Shown in pieces: positions 24,605 through 34,719 of a stretch of 64,000 nucleotides of DNA. The stretch is from Novosphingobium sp. 28-62-57. Lineage in GTDB: Bacteria; Pseudomonadota; Alphaproteobacteria; Sphingomonadales; Sphingomonadaceae. The stretch covers positions 248,001 to 312,000 of the forward strand of contig NCGO01000001.1 in NCBI GenBank assembly GCA_002256985.1. The letters run 5' to 3'. Made by a program: the position numbers and the translations under genes. Every line of letters begins with the position of its first letter. Positions within the stretch are counted from its first letter, which is position 1. Under the pieces are notes generated by a model. It was given only the letters and a program-made list of their open reading frames with translations. It had not been told where the DNA came from and searched no databases.

Positions 24605-26494
24605 TTATCGCGCTAGGCCTGCGCCGCCGCCAGCCGCAATCCACGCCCGCACCTTGGCTTCCAGCACCTGCATCGGCAAGGCGCCGCTGCCCAGAACCTG
24701 ATCGTGGAACTGGCGAATGTCGAACCGGTTACCCAGCGCCGTTTCAGCCTCCTTGCGCAACCGCTGGATCGTCAGCGCACCGATCTTGTAGGACAGCGCC
24801 TGGCCCGGAATGGCGATATAGCGGTCCACTTCGGCCTCGGCATCGCTGCGGCCCATGCCGGAATTGCCGAGCATGAAGGCCACCGCCTGCTCGCGGTTCC
24901 AGCCCTTCGTATGCAGTCCAGTATCGACCACCAGCCGCATCGCGCGCAGCATTTCATCGTCGAGCGTGCCCCAGTGCTGCATCGGGTCCTTGTAGAACCC
25001 CATCTCGTAGCCCAGCGTCTCGGCATAGAGCGCCCAGCCTTCGATATAGGCGGTATTGCCGCCAAACCGCTGAAAATCGGGCAGACTCGTGTTCTCTTGC
25101 GCAAGGCTGATCTGGAAATGATGCCCCGGCGCGCCTTCATGCAGATAGAGCGTGGCGATGCCGGTAAGGAAGCGGCTGTTCAGATCATAGGTATTGAAGA
25201 AGAACGTGCCCGGCAGCCGCCCATCGGGCGATCCCTGGGCATAGCTGCCGCCCGCTTCAAACTTGGCGCGATAGGGCGGGTAGGATTGGATCTGCAACGG
25301 TGTGCGCGGCAGGTTCAGGAAATAGCGCGGGGCCAGCGCATCGACCTTGCGGCCCGTGGCGCGATAGCCTTCGGCCAGTTCGCCCTCGGTCTTCGGGTGA
25401 TAGCGCGGATCGGTGCGGATATGATCGAAAAACGCAGGCAGCGGCCCGGCAAAGCCAAGCTCGGTCTTGACCTGATCCATCTCGCGCTGAATCCGGGCCA
25501 CTTCGCGCAGGCCAAGGTCATGGACGGCAGCAGGCTCAAGATTGAGCGTGGTATTGGCCCGAACCAGTTTGCGATAGAGCGCATCGCCCCCCGGCAGCGC
25601 CGAGAGGCCCACGCTTTGGCGCGCGGCGGGGCGATAGTCTTCGGCCAGGAAGCGGCGCAAGTTTCGATAGGCCGGATAGATGGTGCGCTGCGTAACCTCG
25701 CGCAGGTCGCGCCGCAGCCGCGCGCGTTCGGCCTGAGTCATCGCGGGCGGAAAGTTGCGGGCAGGGGCCATGAACGGGGACCGGTCCAGCGGCTGGGCCA
25801 GCAAACCGTCGATCTGTGCGATCATGTTGTCCACGGTCAGTTGCGGTTCGGTCAGTCCACTGGCCATGCCTTCGCGAAAGCGGGCGATGGCCTGATCGAA
25901 AACGGCCGGCAGCGCGCGGTGCCGCTCCATGAGCAAGGCATAATCCCTTGCCGTATCAAGCGCGATGCCGCTGCCGGGCGAGGAAATTTCCGGATAGGCC
26001 ACATGGAAGCCGCCAAAGTGGTTGAACGGCTGCACTTCTGTAAGTGCCAAGGCTTCTGGCGTGAGCAGCGCCTGTTCGGCCTGTTTGGCATCCATCATCA
26101 CGGCCCGCGAAATGCGATGGCCTTCGTCAAGCGCGGCTGGATCAATGGCGGCAAGCTCTGCCAGAACGCGCCGGTTCGCCTCGCGCCGGTCCAGCGCATG
26201 GCGCGGTGTAAACAGCATGCGAAACCGCTCTGCCGAAACCTGCTTGCCCTGCTGCATCGCACCCAGCGGATCGAGTTCGAGGCTCTGGCGGCTTTCAGTG
26301 GCAAACAGGCGGTCCAGCGCAGCATTGGCCGGAAGCCGTGGTGTGGCAGGTGCAGCGCCATTGGCCGCATCGATTTGCGCAGCGCTGTGGCGCTCCACCC
26401 CCGATGTGGCTACTGGCTGCGCCACTGCGAGGGCCAATAGGGCAGGGCCCCAGAATTTCCGCGCTGTCAGCACCAGGGGCGCGCCCTGTACCAC
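24605..26494 (-). CDS. DUF885 family protein (HExxH-like metallopeptidase fold)
   Basis: This is an exported 629-residue protein with an N-terminal signal (WGPALLALAVAQPVA). The DUF885 hallmark HEGAPGHHFQ (about residue 455) gives a zinc-site pattern, followed by the conserved G-W-A-L-Y-A-E block. The family is distantly related to M32-like carboxypeptidases; its substrate is unclear. The start is uncertain: a GTG at 26494 overlaps the upstream 2OG-oxygenase gene by 28 nt, and a second GTG at 26473 overlaps it by 7 nt (GTGCTGA). Coupling with that gene is likely in either case. Confidence 0.82.
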   Translation of the reverse strand: MVQGAPLVLTARKFWGPALLALAVAQPVATSGVERHSAAQIDAANGAAPATPRLPANAALDRLFATESRQSLELDPLGAMQQGKQVSAERFRMLFTPRHALDRREANRRVLAELAAIDPAALDEGHRISRAVMMDAKQAEQALLTPEALALTEVQPFNHFGGFHVAYPEISSPGSGIALDTARDYALLMERHRALPAVFDQAIARFREGMASGLTEPQLTVDNMIAQIDGLLAQPLDRSPFMAPARNFPPAMTQAERARLRRDLREVTQRTIYPAYRNLRRFLAEDYRPAARQSVGLSALPGGDALYRKLVRANTTLNLEPAAVHDLGLREVARIQREMDQVKTELGFAGPLPAFFDHIRTDPRYHPKTEGELAEGYRATGRKVDALAPRYFLNLPRTPLQIQSYPPYRAKFEAGGSYAQGSPDGRLPGTFFFNTYDLNSRFLTGIATLYLHEGAPGHHFQISLAQENTSLPDFQRFGGNTAYIEGWALYAETLGYEMGFYKDPMQHWGTLDDEMLRAMRLVVDTGLHTKGWNREQAVAFMLGNSGMGRSDAEAEVDRYIAIPGQALSYKIGALTIQRLRKEAETALGNRFDIRQFHDQVLGSGALPMQVLEAKVRAWIAAGGGAGLAR

Positions 26495-27144
26495 TTGGTC
26501 AGGACATATTTGACACCGCGCACCACCGGCATGCCTGCATGCATCGCATCGGGGTTGGGAGTACCGTCAGGCTTCATGTTGTTCCAGATCAGCAAGGCAC
26601 CGGGTTGCGGCGGGATGGAAAGATTAATGCGGGTAAAATCGGTCGTGCCGCCTTCTTCGACAGCATTCAGATAGGCCATAGCAGTCCAGCTACGCTGACC
26701 TCCACGTTTTTGTTCCGCTTCCCAAAAGTGCTGCGTTGGCAAGAAGTGGTCGTAATGCCCGCGGAATTCCTGCCCTGGCTGGTATCGCTGGCCCTGAATC
26801 GTCTCTCCAAAGGCGGGATCGATGCCGAGCAGATCATCAATCCGCCGCTGGAGCATGATGATGAACGGATCGTCCGGCGATACATCGCCGCTGAAGCTGG
26901 TCCGCCCAGTCGCATCGGTGCCCTTGTAGGTGGGGGATGGGCGCGCCACAGCATCGACCATCGCCATCAGGCGAGTGCACTCTGCCGCATTAAAGAACTG
27001 CGCCACCCCGTAAATCTCAAGACTATCAACAGGAAGACGGTATACGCCCGGATCGCGTTCCAGCCGTTTCCGGACAATCTCTCCCACTTGCCGCAGCGCG
27101 GAAGTGTCAGAAGAATTTGAAGTGCGCTTGCGGAATATAGACAT
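26467..27144 (-). CDS. Prolyl 4-hydroxylase-like 2OG-Fe(II) oxygenase
   Basis: The facial triad of 2-oxoglutarate oxygenases is visible: HYDHF gives HxD (about residue 131) and the later His is in PDAMHAGMPV, followed by the 2-oxoglutarate-binding Lys in VRGVKYVLTKWYR. The double-stranded beta-helix core lies between them. It probably hydroxylates a peptidyl proline or a related residue, in the cytoplasm. The frame extends to 27192, but the ATG at 27144 (MSIFRKRTS) gives a normal length of 225. The gene is directly upstream of the DUF885 gene and overlaps it. Confidence 0.82.
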   Translation of the reverse strand: MSIFRKRTSNSSDTSALRQVGEIVRKRLERDPGVYRLPVDSLEIYGVAQFFNAAECTRLMAMVDAVARPSPTYKGTDATGRTSFSGDVSPDDPFIIMLQRRIDDLLGIDPAFGETIQGQRYQPGQEFRGHYDHFLPTQHFWEAEQKRGGQRSWTAMAYLNAVEEGGTTDFTRINLSIPPQPGALLIWNNMKPDGTPNPDAMHAGMPVVRGVKYVLTKWYRARPWC

Positions 27145-27391
27145 TGCTGAACATTTCTGGGGCAAGCCGCTGTCATGTGCAAGGGCTGCCATTTAGTCCG
27201 ATGTGGACGCTAAACAGAGATTTTCCCAAGCAATTGTCTTAGGGCTGGGTTAACCAATACCTGTATTCGCATTTTTAAGCGGTCGCCGAACGGTAAAAAT
27301 GGACAATGGTATGCGTCGAAGGACCGCACACTATCAGTCCTTTATACGGGTTACTCCGTATTGAGCGTCGGTGGTCTGAAGGGAGTTTTGT

Positions 27392-27760
27392 TTGGACGCT
27401 TTCTCGGAACCGGAACTGGAAAGCCTGAAGCTGGCTGTTTCGTTATACGCTTTACGCAGAAAGCGGGACGCAGCATCGGCAGGGCGGGGCCTGTTTGGGG
27501 AGCCGGGCTGGGACATTTTGCTGGACCTTTTTATCGCCGAAGGACGACGCACCGAAGTTCAGGTGTCGAGCGTGTGCCTTGATGCCGGTGTGCCCTCCAC
27601 CACAATCTTGCGCTGGATTGCCCGGCTCGAACAGGAAGGGCTGATATATCGTATTGCCGATGATGCCGATGCACGCCGCCGCTATGTGCGGCTGACACCA
27701 GAAGGCCAGCAATTGATGCGCACCATCTTGCGGACCATGGCGACCACCATGCCGGGGTGA
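27392..27760 (+). CDS. MarR-like winged-helix regulator
   Basis: This 122-residue protein has a winged-helix DNA-binding core: VSSVCLDAGVPSTTILRWIARLEQEGLI (about residues 58-86), then a charged wing (DDADARRRYVRLTPEG). The start is probably the TTG at 27392, with GGGAG about 7 nt before it; no better ATG fits. It is monocistronic, in a repeat-rich intergenic area, so its target is not evident. There is a Cys in the recognition region that could be redox active, but no standard sensor motif. Confidence 0.75.
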   Translation: MDAFSEPELESLKLAVSLYALRRKRDAASAGRGLFGEPGWDILLDLFIAEGRRTEVQVSSVCLDAGVPSTTILRWIARLEQEGLIYRIADDADARRRYVRLTPEGQQLMRTILRTMATTMPG

Positions 27761-27835
27761 ACATGCCGGGATAGCGGGGTTTTTGCGTTGTTTCGGCGAG
27801 GGCTGCGTTCTGGCTTTCGGGTTCAGGTGGAAAGG

Positions 27836-28014
27836 GCTTTTCGCGCAGAGGGCGCAAAGGGCGCAGAGATCGCAGAGATGGAGCGTGGGACCGCAGGTCC
27901 GTTTACGCTCATGGCCTTGCGAAAGCCGCTGCGTCCGGGTTCGTAAGGCGGCTTCGCCGCAGTTTCAGCTCTTTGCGATCTATGCTTCCTTTGCGCCCTC
28001 TGCGCGAAACGCTT
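27836..28014. repeat. Long inverted repeat of GCGCAGAGGGCGCAAAGG type
   Basis: The left arm (about 27838-27876) and right arm (about 27967-28014) are imperfect inverted copies built from GCGCAGAG and CTCTGCGCG. A 14-bp palindrome GGCGGCTTCGCCGC (27947-27960) sits inside the interval. It fills much of the 410-bp gap after the MarR-like gene. A related element lies at 29977-30150. Confidence 0.8.
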
Positions 28015-28107
28015 TCTGCTTACCAAGGTGATCCTCGCAAAATGCGCACAAGCCGATGCTCAGGCAAGATTGCGGCGAAGACATCTGCCGCGTTTCTCGC
28101 AACGTGC

Positions 28108-28143
28108 AAAAAAGCCCCGTCGGGATGACCCGGCGGGGCTTTG
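28108..28143 (-). terminator. Rho-independent terminator for the RcnB-like gene
   Basis: An 11-bp stem GCCCCGTCGGG / CCCGGCGGGGC with one mismatch is followed, read on the minus strand, by six T residues. It lies 28 bp downstream of the RcnB-like stop. The opposite strand has a weaker T run (TTTGTTT). Confidence 0.85.
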
Positions 28144-28170
28144 TTTGACATCAGAACCGCCTGCCAAAAC

Positions 28171-29235
28171 CTACCAGAAGAAGTTGCTGATCACGTCAAC
28201 GACTTCGCCGGAATAGATATCCACCAGCAGCACATCGTCCCAATAGCGCACCCAGCGGTAGGGCCCGTAAGCGGGTGGCAATCGGTACGCCCACGGATCA
28301 TTGATCCAGTAATTGTTACCGTAGAACCCTGAATTGAGGAAGATGCCCACCGACAAGCGGCTGTAGTTGTAGCCACGGAACGGCGAGACATAGCGCGGCA
28401 GGCGATAGATGCCCCGGTTTACCGCGCGATAGCGGCCCCAGTCATAGCGGTTATCGCGCCGCCAATCGTTTGACCACCGGCGGTAGTCCCCCTGATAGGC
28501 ATTGCGGCCCCCGTTGCCCTGCCAGTTGTTGCCGCGCCAGTTGTTGTTGTTCCAGGTGTTTCCGCGGCCATTGTTGCCGTTCCAGGTGTCACGCCGCCCA
28601 TCATTGCGATCCCGATCCCGGTAATCGCGGTTGCGATCCTGATTGGCATAAGCCGGATTTCGGGCGCGGTCCCGGTTCCAGTTCCGGTCGTCCGAGCGTC
28701 CGTCACGATCCCGATTGACCGTCCGGTCATCGTTGCCGCGCCAACCGGGAGTTCCGTTGTTGCGGCCCGGATTGGTGCCATTCCACTGCCTGCCGTCCCA
28801 GCCCCTTTGCGGGGTTGCGCCCTGAGGTGCCGACTGGGTGATCACCGTGCCACTGGCAACAGGCGGCGTTGCGGGACGCTGTCCGCCGTTCCAGCGCGCG
28901 CGGCCATCGCTATTGACGGTGCCGCCCCAACTTCCGCCAGACCGACGCTCCGCTCTGGGCTGTTGTGGCGCTGGCATCTGGGGTTGGGCCTGTGGTCTGG
29001 TTTGAACCTGAACCTGCTGCCGACCGCCGAAATCGCCACCGCGGTTGCGCATGCCGCCATCGCTCCAGCCTGCGCCACGGTTGCCGCCGCCGCCCATGCC
29101 GCCGCCAGCACGTGCTTCCCGCTCGGGTCGCTCACGCCGTTCCTGCGCAAAAGCTTGCGGGGTGATGGCCGTGGTCACCATGGCAAAGGTGAGGATTGCC
29201 AGAGCGCTCTTGCTGAATACTGACTTGCCGGACAT
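28171..29235 (-). CDS. RcnB family protein with Arg/Asn/Gly-rich repeats
   Basis: This is an exported 354-residue protein with a signal peptide (ALAILTFAMVTTAITPQAFA). The middle (about residues 30-250) is low complexity and rich in R, N, G, D and W, probably disordered and possibly RNA or metal binding. The C-terminal 70 residues (YRLPPAYGPYRWVRYWDDVLLVDIYSGEVVDVI) match the RcnB family, named for a periplasmic protein involved in nickel and cobalt homeostasis. No other metal gene is adjacent, so a metal role is only inferred. It is followed by a terminator and preceded by the divergent PNPOx-like gene. Confidence 0.82.
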   Translation of the reverse strand: MSGKSVFSKSALAILTFAMVTTAITPQAFAQERRERPEREARAGGGMGGGGNRGAGWSDGGMRNRGGDFGGRQQVQVQTRPQAQPQMPAPQQPRAERRSGGSWGGTVNSDGRARWNGGQRPATPPVASGTVITQSAPQGATPQRGWDGRQWNGTNPGRNNGTPGWRGNDDRTVNRDRDGRSDDRNWNRDRARNPAYANQDRNRDYRDRDRNDGRRDTWNGNNGRGNTWNNNNWRGNNWQGNGGRNAYQGDYRRWSNDWRRDNRYDWGRYRAVNRGIYRLPRYVSPFRGYNYSRLSVGIFLNSGFYGNNYWINDPWAYRLPPAYGPYRWVRYWDDVLLVDIYSGEVVDVISNFFW

Positions 29236-29370
29236 CGTTGCCGACCCTTTCCAGACTGTCGGCCGCAGAAGAGTCCGCTGCCTTGACAGGTTTGTAATAT
29301 TCGATTCGCGCTGTCCACGGTATGAACCAACTGGATGGTCTGTTGTTCAGATTTGTGTGGAGAAAGATGA

Positions 29371-29961
29371 ATGGATTTGACGCTCAACAGCGTCTTTGCC
29401 GATGCGACGGAGCGCCTTGCCGAGGCGGCCCGCAACCGGCGTCATGCCATGCACGCGCCCGTGGTCGGCACCGCTGATGGCGATCTGCGCATCATGGTGC
29501 TGCGCGAGGCTACCGCTGATCTGGGGCGCCTGCGCTTCCACACCGATTTGCGCAGCGCCAAGATCAGCCTGATCGGCGAAAGTGCGCCCGTCTCGGTGCT
29601 GGCCTATGATCCCGATGCGCGCGTGCAATTGCGGATGCGCGGGGAAGGGCGGATCGAGCATGCCGGCCCTGTTGCCGATGCCGCATGGGACAAGGCCGCT
29701 GCATCAAGCCGCCGGTGCTATCTGGCTGAGACCGGCCCCGGCGGCGCGCTTGACGCCGCAGGCTCCGCCATCCCCAAAGACCTGCTCCACCGCGCCCCGA
29801 CCATCGACGAAACGCTTGCGGGCCGGGCCAATTTTGCGGTGCTGCTGGTCGAAGCGCGCAGCCTCGATTGGCTGCAACTCACCCACGAAGGCGGCGTTCG
29901 CGCGCGGTTTACGCGCAACGATGCTGCCTCGCCGTGGCAGGGCAGTTGGATTGCGCCCTGA
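29371..29961 (+). CDS. Pyridoxamine 5'-phosphate oxidase-like FMN-binding protein
   Basis: The 196-residue sequence fits the FMN-binding split barrel: R-I-M-V-L-R-E-A-T..LRFHTDLRSAK-I (about residues 40-65) is the phosphate-binding block of PNPOx-related proteins, and WLQLTHEGGVRARF near the end matches the barrel terminus. The C-terminal specificity segment of PdxH is not evident, so it is more likely a general flavoprotein than pyridoxamine-phosphate oxidase. GGAGA about 8 nt before the ATG supports the start. It is a single gene between RcnB and a repeat element. Confidence 0.82.
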   Translation: MDLTLNSVFADATERLAEAARNRRHAMHAPVVGTADGDLRIMVLREATADLGRLRFHTDLRSAKISLIGESAPVSVLAYDPDARVQLRMRGEGRIEHAGPVADAAWDKAAASSRRCYLAETGPGGALDAAGSAIPKDLLHRAPTIDETLAGRANFAVLLVEARSLDWLQLTHEGGVRARFTRNDAASPWQGSWIAP

Positions 29962-29976
29962 AGCAAGGGGAGAATG

Positions 29977-30150
29977 GTTCACGCAGAGACGCAGAGAAGA
30001 AAAGAGAGACGCAGAGACGTTGCGCAGGCGGCGAAGCCGCACTGAAACATCAATGGTTGCGTAAAGCTCTTTGCCGGTTTGCAAAGGCGGCTGCGCCGCA
30101 ATCACGCCCTCTTCGCGTCTCCCTTTTCTTCTCTGCGTCTCTGCGTGAAA
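29977..30150. repeat. Long inverted repeat of CACGCAGAGACGCAGAG type
   Basis: The left arm at 29977-30020 and right arm at 30107-30150 are near-complementary (CACGCAGAGACGCAGAGAAG facing CTTCTCTGCGTCTCTGCGTG). Two GGCGGC...GCCGC palindromes (30027-30040 and 30086-30099) sit in the interval. It is related to 27836-28014 and lies between the PNPOx-like gene and ettA. Confidence 0.85.
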
Positions 30151-30153
30151 CAG

Positions 30154-30188
30154 AAAAAAGCCCCGTCAGCCGCAAAGGCCAACGGGGC
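30154..30188 (-). terminator. Rho-independent terminator for ettA
   Basis: Minus-strand GCCCCGTT, a loop of about 19 nt containing the AAAGGC/GCCTTTG-like blocks, ACGGGGC and then six T residues. It is 24 bp after the ettA stop. Confidence 0.8.
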
Positions 30189-30211
30189 GTTCTTTCAAAA
30201 CTGCTAATAAA

Positions 30212-31885
<1,674 letters not shown>

Positions 31886-32022
31886 GTCGGGTCCTTGGAT
31901 GAATGGCGAAAAAGACGTTGCGCCGCCTCTACCGAACCGAACCCGCGCGGGCAAGCGGGGCGTGTATAACAAGGGCGACGGGTGGGGCTTGGCAGCGGCA
32001 TGGCGGAGCGATAGCAAGAGCC

Positions 32023-33357
32023 ATGAGAAACCTGTCCTGCGCCGCCGCGCTCACCGCCGCACTGATGTCTTCAACCGCCCATGCGCAGGAGCCGAAGGGC
32101 GATGTGGCTTGGGACATCCTTTCCGGCCTCACCAGCGAAGTCGGCCCGCGCATGCCGGGCAGCGAGGCTGAGGCCCGTGCGCGCGTCTGGGCAGATGCCC
32201 GGTTGAAAGCGCTGGGGTTCAGCAACGTCACGGTCGAACCTTTCACCATCCGGGGCTACGTACGCGGCCGCGACGAGGCGAGCCTGCTCGCGCCAATCCC
32301 CTACAAGCTGGCCGTAACCGCGCTCGGCTACAGCGGCACCACGCCGGACAGGGGCGTTGAGGGCGAAGTCGCCTATTTCCCAACGCTCGATGCGCTGAAA
32401 GCCGCGCCTGCCGGTTCGCTCAACGGCAAGATCGCCTTTATCGACCACGCGATGAAGCGCGCGCAGGATGGCAGCGGTTACGGGCCCTATGGTGCTGTGC
32501 GCCGCCAAGGCCCGGCCATCGCTGCGGGCAAAGGCGCACTGGCCACCGTAATCCGCTCCATCGGCACCGATAATCACCGCAATCCGCACACCGGCGGCAC
32601 AACGTTCCCTGATGGCACCAAGCCGATCCCCGCAGGCGCCGTGTCCAATCCCGATGCTGATCTGATCGCGCGGATTGCCCGCAGCGGCAAGCCGATCCGC
32701 CTGAACCTGACGCTGACCGGAAAGACCACCGAAGGCCTGCCATCGGGCAATGTCTTTGCCGATCTGCCGGGCCGTGATCCGTCATTGCCCGCGATTCTGC
32801 TGGGCTGCCATCTCGACAGCTGGGATCTGGGCACCGGCGCGATTGATGATGCCGCTGGCTGTGCGATCATCACCGCTGCTGCCCTGAAAGCGCAGGAAGG
32901 GGGCAAGCCCTTGCGCACGATCCGCGTATTCTGGGCAGGTTCGGAAGAACTCGGCGGCTTTGGCGGGCGCGAATTTGCGGCCAAGCACGCCGAGCCTTAT
33001 GCCCTTGCCATGGAAAGCGATTTCGGCGCGGCCAAAGTCTGGCGCGTGACCTTCAGCATGGCCGAAGCCAACAAGGCCCTGTCAGATCGCATTGCTGCGG
33101 CGCTGTCCCCGATGGGCATCGTGCGCGGGCCGGGCACGGCCAGTGGCGGCACCGATGTGGCGCCGGTGATCGCCAAACAGAAGCTGGCCGTCGTCGATCT
33201 CGATCAGGACGGCACGCACTATTTCGATCTGCACCACACGCCCGATGACACGCTCGACAAAGTCGACCCGGCAGAACTGGCGCAAAACGTGGCTGCGTGG
33301 ACCGAAGTGCTGAAGATCGTTGTGAATGAAGCAGGGCCGATTGCCGCGGTGGAGTAG
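32023..33357 (+). CDS. Exported M28 family zinc peptidase
   Basis: The start at 32023 gives a signal peptide ending STAHA; earlier in-frame codons from 31903 would add a non-signal stretch. The 444-residue protein has an inserted PA-like domain (about residues 110-220) and a catalytic M28 domain with GCHLDSWDLGTGAIDDAAG (first zinc His and bridging Asp, about residue 262), the SEELGG block with the Glu base, and DLHHTPDDT near the end. It is probably an aminopeptidase in the periplasm. It is a single-gene unit followed by repeats. Confidence 0.88.
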   Translation: MRNLSCAAALTAALMSSTAHAQEPKGDVAWDILSGLTSEVGPRMPGSEAEARARVWADARLKALGFSNVTVEPFTIRGYVRGRDEASLLAPIPYKLAVTALGYSGTTPDRGVEGEVAYFPTLDALKAAPAGSLNGKIAFIDHAMKRAQDGSGYGPYGAVRRQGPAIAAGKGALATVIRSIGTDNHRNPHTGGTTFPDGTKPIPAGAVSNPDADLIARIARSGKPIRLNLTLTGKTTEGLPSGNVFADLPGRDPSLPAILLGCHLDSWDLGTGAIDDAAGCAIITAAALKAQEGGKPLRTIRVFWAGSEELGGFGGREFAAKHAEPYALAMESDFGAAKVWRVTFSMAEANKALSDRIAAALSPMGIVRGPGTASGGTDVAPVIAKQKLAVVDLDQDGTHYFDLHHTPDDTLDKVDPAELAQNVAAWTEVLKIVVNEAGPIAAVE

Positions 33358-33380
33358 CGCCTCCCGCCAAGCCCCCCCTT

Positions 33381-33452
33381 CGTCATTCCCGCGCAGGCGG
33401 GAATCCAGCACGCAGCCTTTGGAACTGGATTCCCGCCTGCGCGGGAATGACG
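33381..33452. repeat. Perfect 28-bp inverted repeat CGTCATTCCCGCGCAGGCGG...
   Basis: The 28-bp arms at 33381-33408 and 33425-33452 are exact reverse complements separated by 16 bp. It follows the M28 peptidase stop by 24 bp and could end its transcript. Confidence 0.9.
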
Positions 33453-33536
33453 AAGTTTGGGTCACATAATGACGAATTTTAAGTCACATCATGACGAATT
33501 TTAAGTCACATAATGACGAAGTTTGGGTCACATAAG
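33449..33536. repeat. Four tandem 22-bp repeats GACGAANTTTNNGTCACATAAT
   Basis: The units are 33449-33470, 33471-33492, 33493-33514 and 33515-33536. Units 1 and 4 read GACGAAGTTTGGGTCACAT and units 2 and 3 read GACGAATTTTAAGTCACAT. The repeats begin within the last bases of the preceding inverted repeat and end 40 bp from the kinase stop. Confidence 0.9.
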
Positions 33537-33576
33537 GTCGGCGTTGGATGCGCGCTTAGCCCCGGCCAAACGCCGC

Positions 33577-34635
33577 TCAATCCGCGTCTTCGGGGAATTC
33601 CACCACCGTCGTCACGCCCTTGGTGCCATCGATCGCCAGTTCCCCGCCCAGTTGCGAAACGAAGCCCCGGATGATCGTGGTGCCAAGCCCGCGATGGCGC
33701 GGAGGCTCATTGGCGTGGGCTGGATCAAGCCCTTTGCCATTGTCGGCTATGGTCAGGCGCAGGCGACTGTTGCCGATCCGGTCAAGCGTGAGTTCCACAT
33801 CGCCGGAAGCGCCTTCTTCAAACGCGTGTTTGAGCGAATTGTTGATGACCTCGGTCACCAGCAGCATCAGCGTCATCATGCGGTCCACAGCGATCCGCGC
33901 GTCTATGGCGTTGACCACGATCGTCACATGGCCCGCCGCAGCCACTTCCTGCGCATGGTTCACCACGTCCTTGATCTGGTCGGGCAAGGCCCGGGTCCGC
34001 GCGGCGGGATCGTAGAGCTGGCGATGAACGCGGCCCATCAACTCGATCCGGTTGTCTGCGCTTTCCAGAACCCGCGCGGCAGACGCCGGGTCTCGTTCTA
34101 TCTGGCGGCGTTGCAAGCGCAGCATCGACGATACTGACGCCAGATTGTTGGCCACACGGTGCTGCAGCTCCTTGAACAGCAAGGTCTGCTGGTCTGCCAT
34201 CGCCGCAAGCTTTTGCTGGCTTTCCTCGAGCCGGGCCTGCCGCTGCTGCAGCCCGTCGATCAGCAGAACATCGACCACGACAACGGCGGTGAAAAACAGC
34301 AGCGCGGTTGCCACCGGTGTGTCCAGCGCAAAGCTTTGGAACGGCGGGATGAAATAGTACCACGATGCCAGCAGGCTGATTACGCCACACACCGCGCCCG
34401 GGCCGCGTCCGCCCAGAAAAGCGGCCATGATCACGGCGGGAAAAAACGTCAGAAACGGAAAGCCCGGTGGCAGCAGATGATCGACAGCATGGCGCAGCGC
34501 AGTTGCCACAACAGCAAACGCAATCGCCAGCAAATAGGCCGTCAATCTTCCGCGAACGGGTTTGAAAAGGGTGCGCAAGGCAGGGTGCATATCTGGCTGA
34601 GGGGTGGCAGCAAGATTATGGCTTGGCAATGTCAT
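33577..34635 (-). CDS. Membrane sensor histidine kinase, HisKA_2 type (DUF4118)
   Basis: The N-terminal 110 residues contain hydrophobic helices of a DUF4118-like membrane domain (YLLAIAFAVVATAL, FFPAVIMAAFLG, VATALLFFTAVVVV). A coiled-coil linker (QQRQARLEESQQKL) leads to the HisKA_2 dimerisation block FKELQHRVANNLASV with the phospho-acceptor His at about residue 158. An HATPase domain follows, with N box EVINNSLKHAF and ADNGKGLD. The frame starts at a TTG (34644); the ATG at 34635 is preferred. No cognate regulator is adjacent. The signal is unknown. Confidence 0.88.
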   Translation of the reverse strand: MTLPSHNLAATPQPDMHPALRTLFKPVRGRLTAYLLAIAFAVVATALRHAVDHLLPPGFPFLTFFPAVIMAAFLGGRGPGAVCGVISLLASWYYFIPPFQSFALDTPVATALLFFTAVVVVDVLLIDGLQQRQARLEESQQKLAAMADQQTLLFKELQHRVANNLASVSSMLRLQRRQIERDPASAARVLESADNRIELMGRVHRQLYDPAARTRALPDQIKDVVNHAQEVAAAGHVTIVVNAIDARIAVDRMMTLMLLVTEVINNSLKHAFEEGASGDVELTLDRIGNSRLRLTIADNGKGLDPAHANEPPRHRGLGTTIIRGFVSQLGGELAIDGTKGVTTVVEFPEDAD

Positions 34636-34719
34636 TAGCCACAAGCCCGCGGAAATATTCAGCGGGCTTGTGGCCGAAGAACTCAGGCCCAGTTAAGGTT
34701 GGCTCTTTAGTTCCGCTGG

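Noticed and set aside
24704-26440. Long plus-strand frame (578 codons) opposite DUF885
   Set aside because: It mirrors the DUF885 gene completely and has no recognisable motif.
33449-33536. Tandem 22-bp repeats as a CRISPR array
   Set aside because: The units are adjacent, with no spacer sequence and no cas gene nearby.
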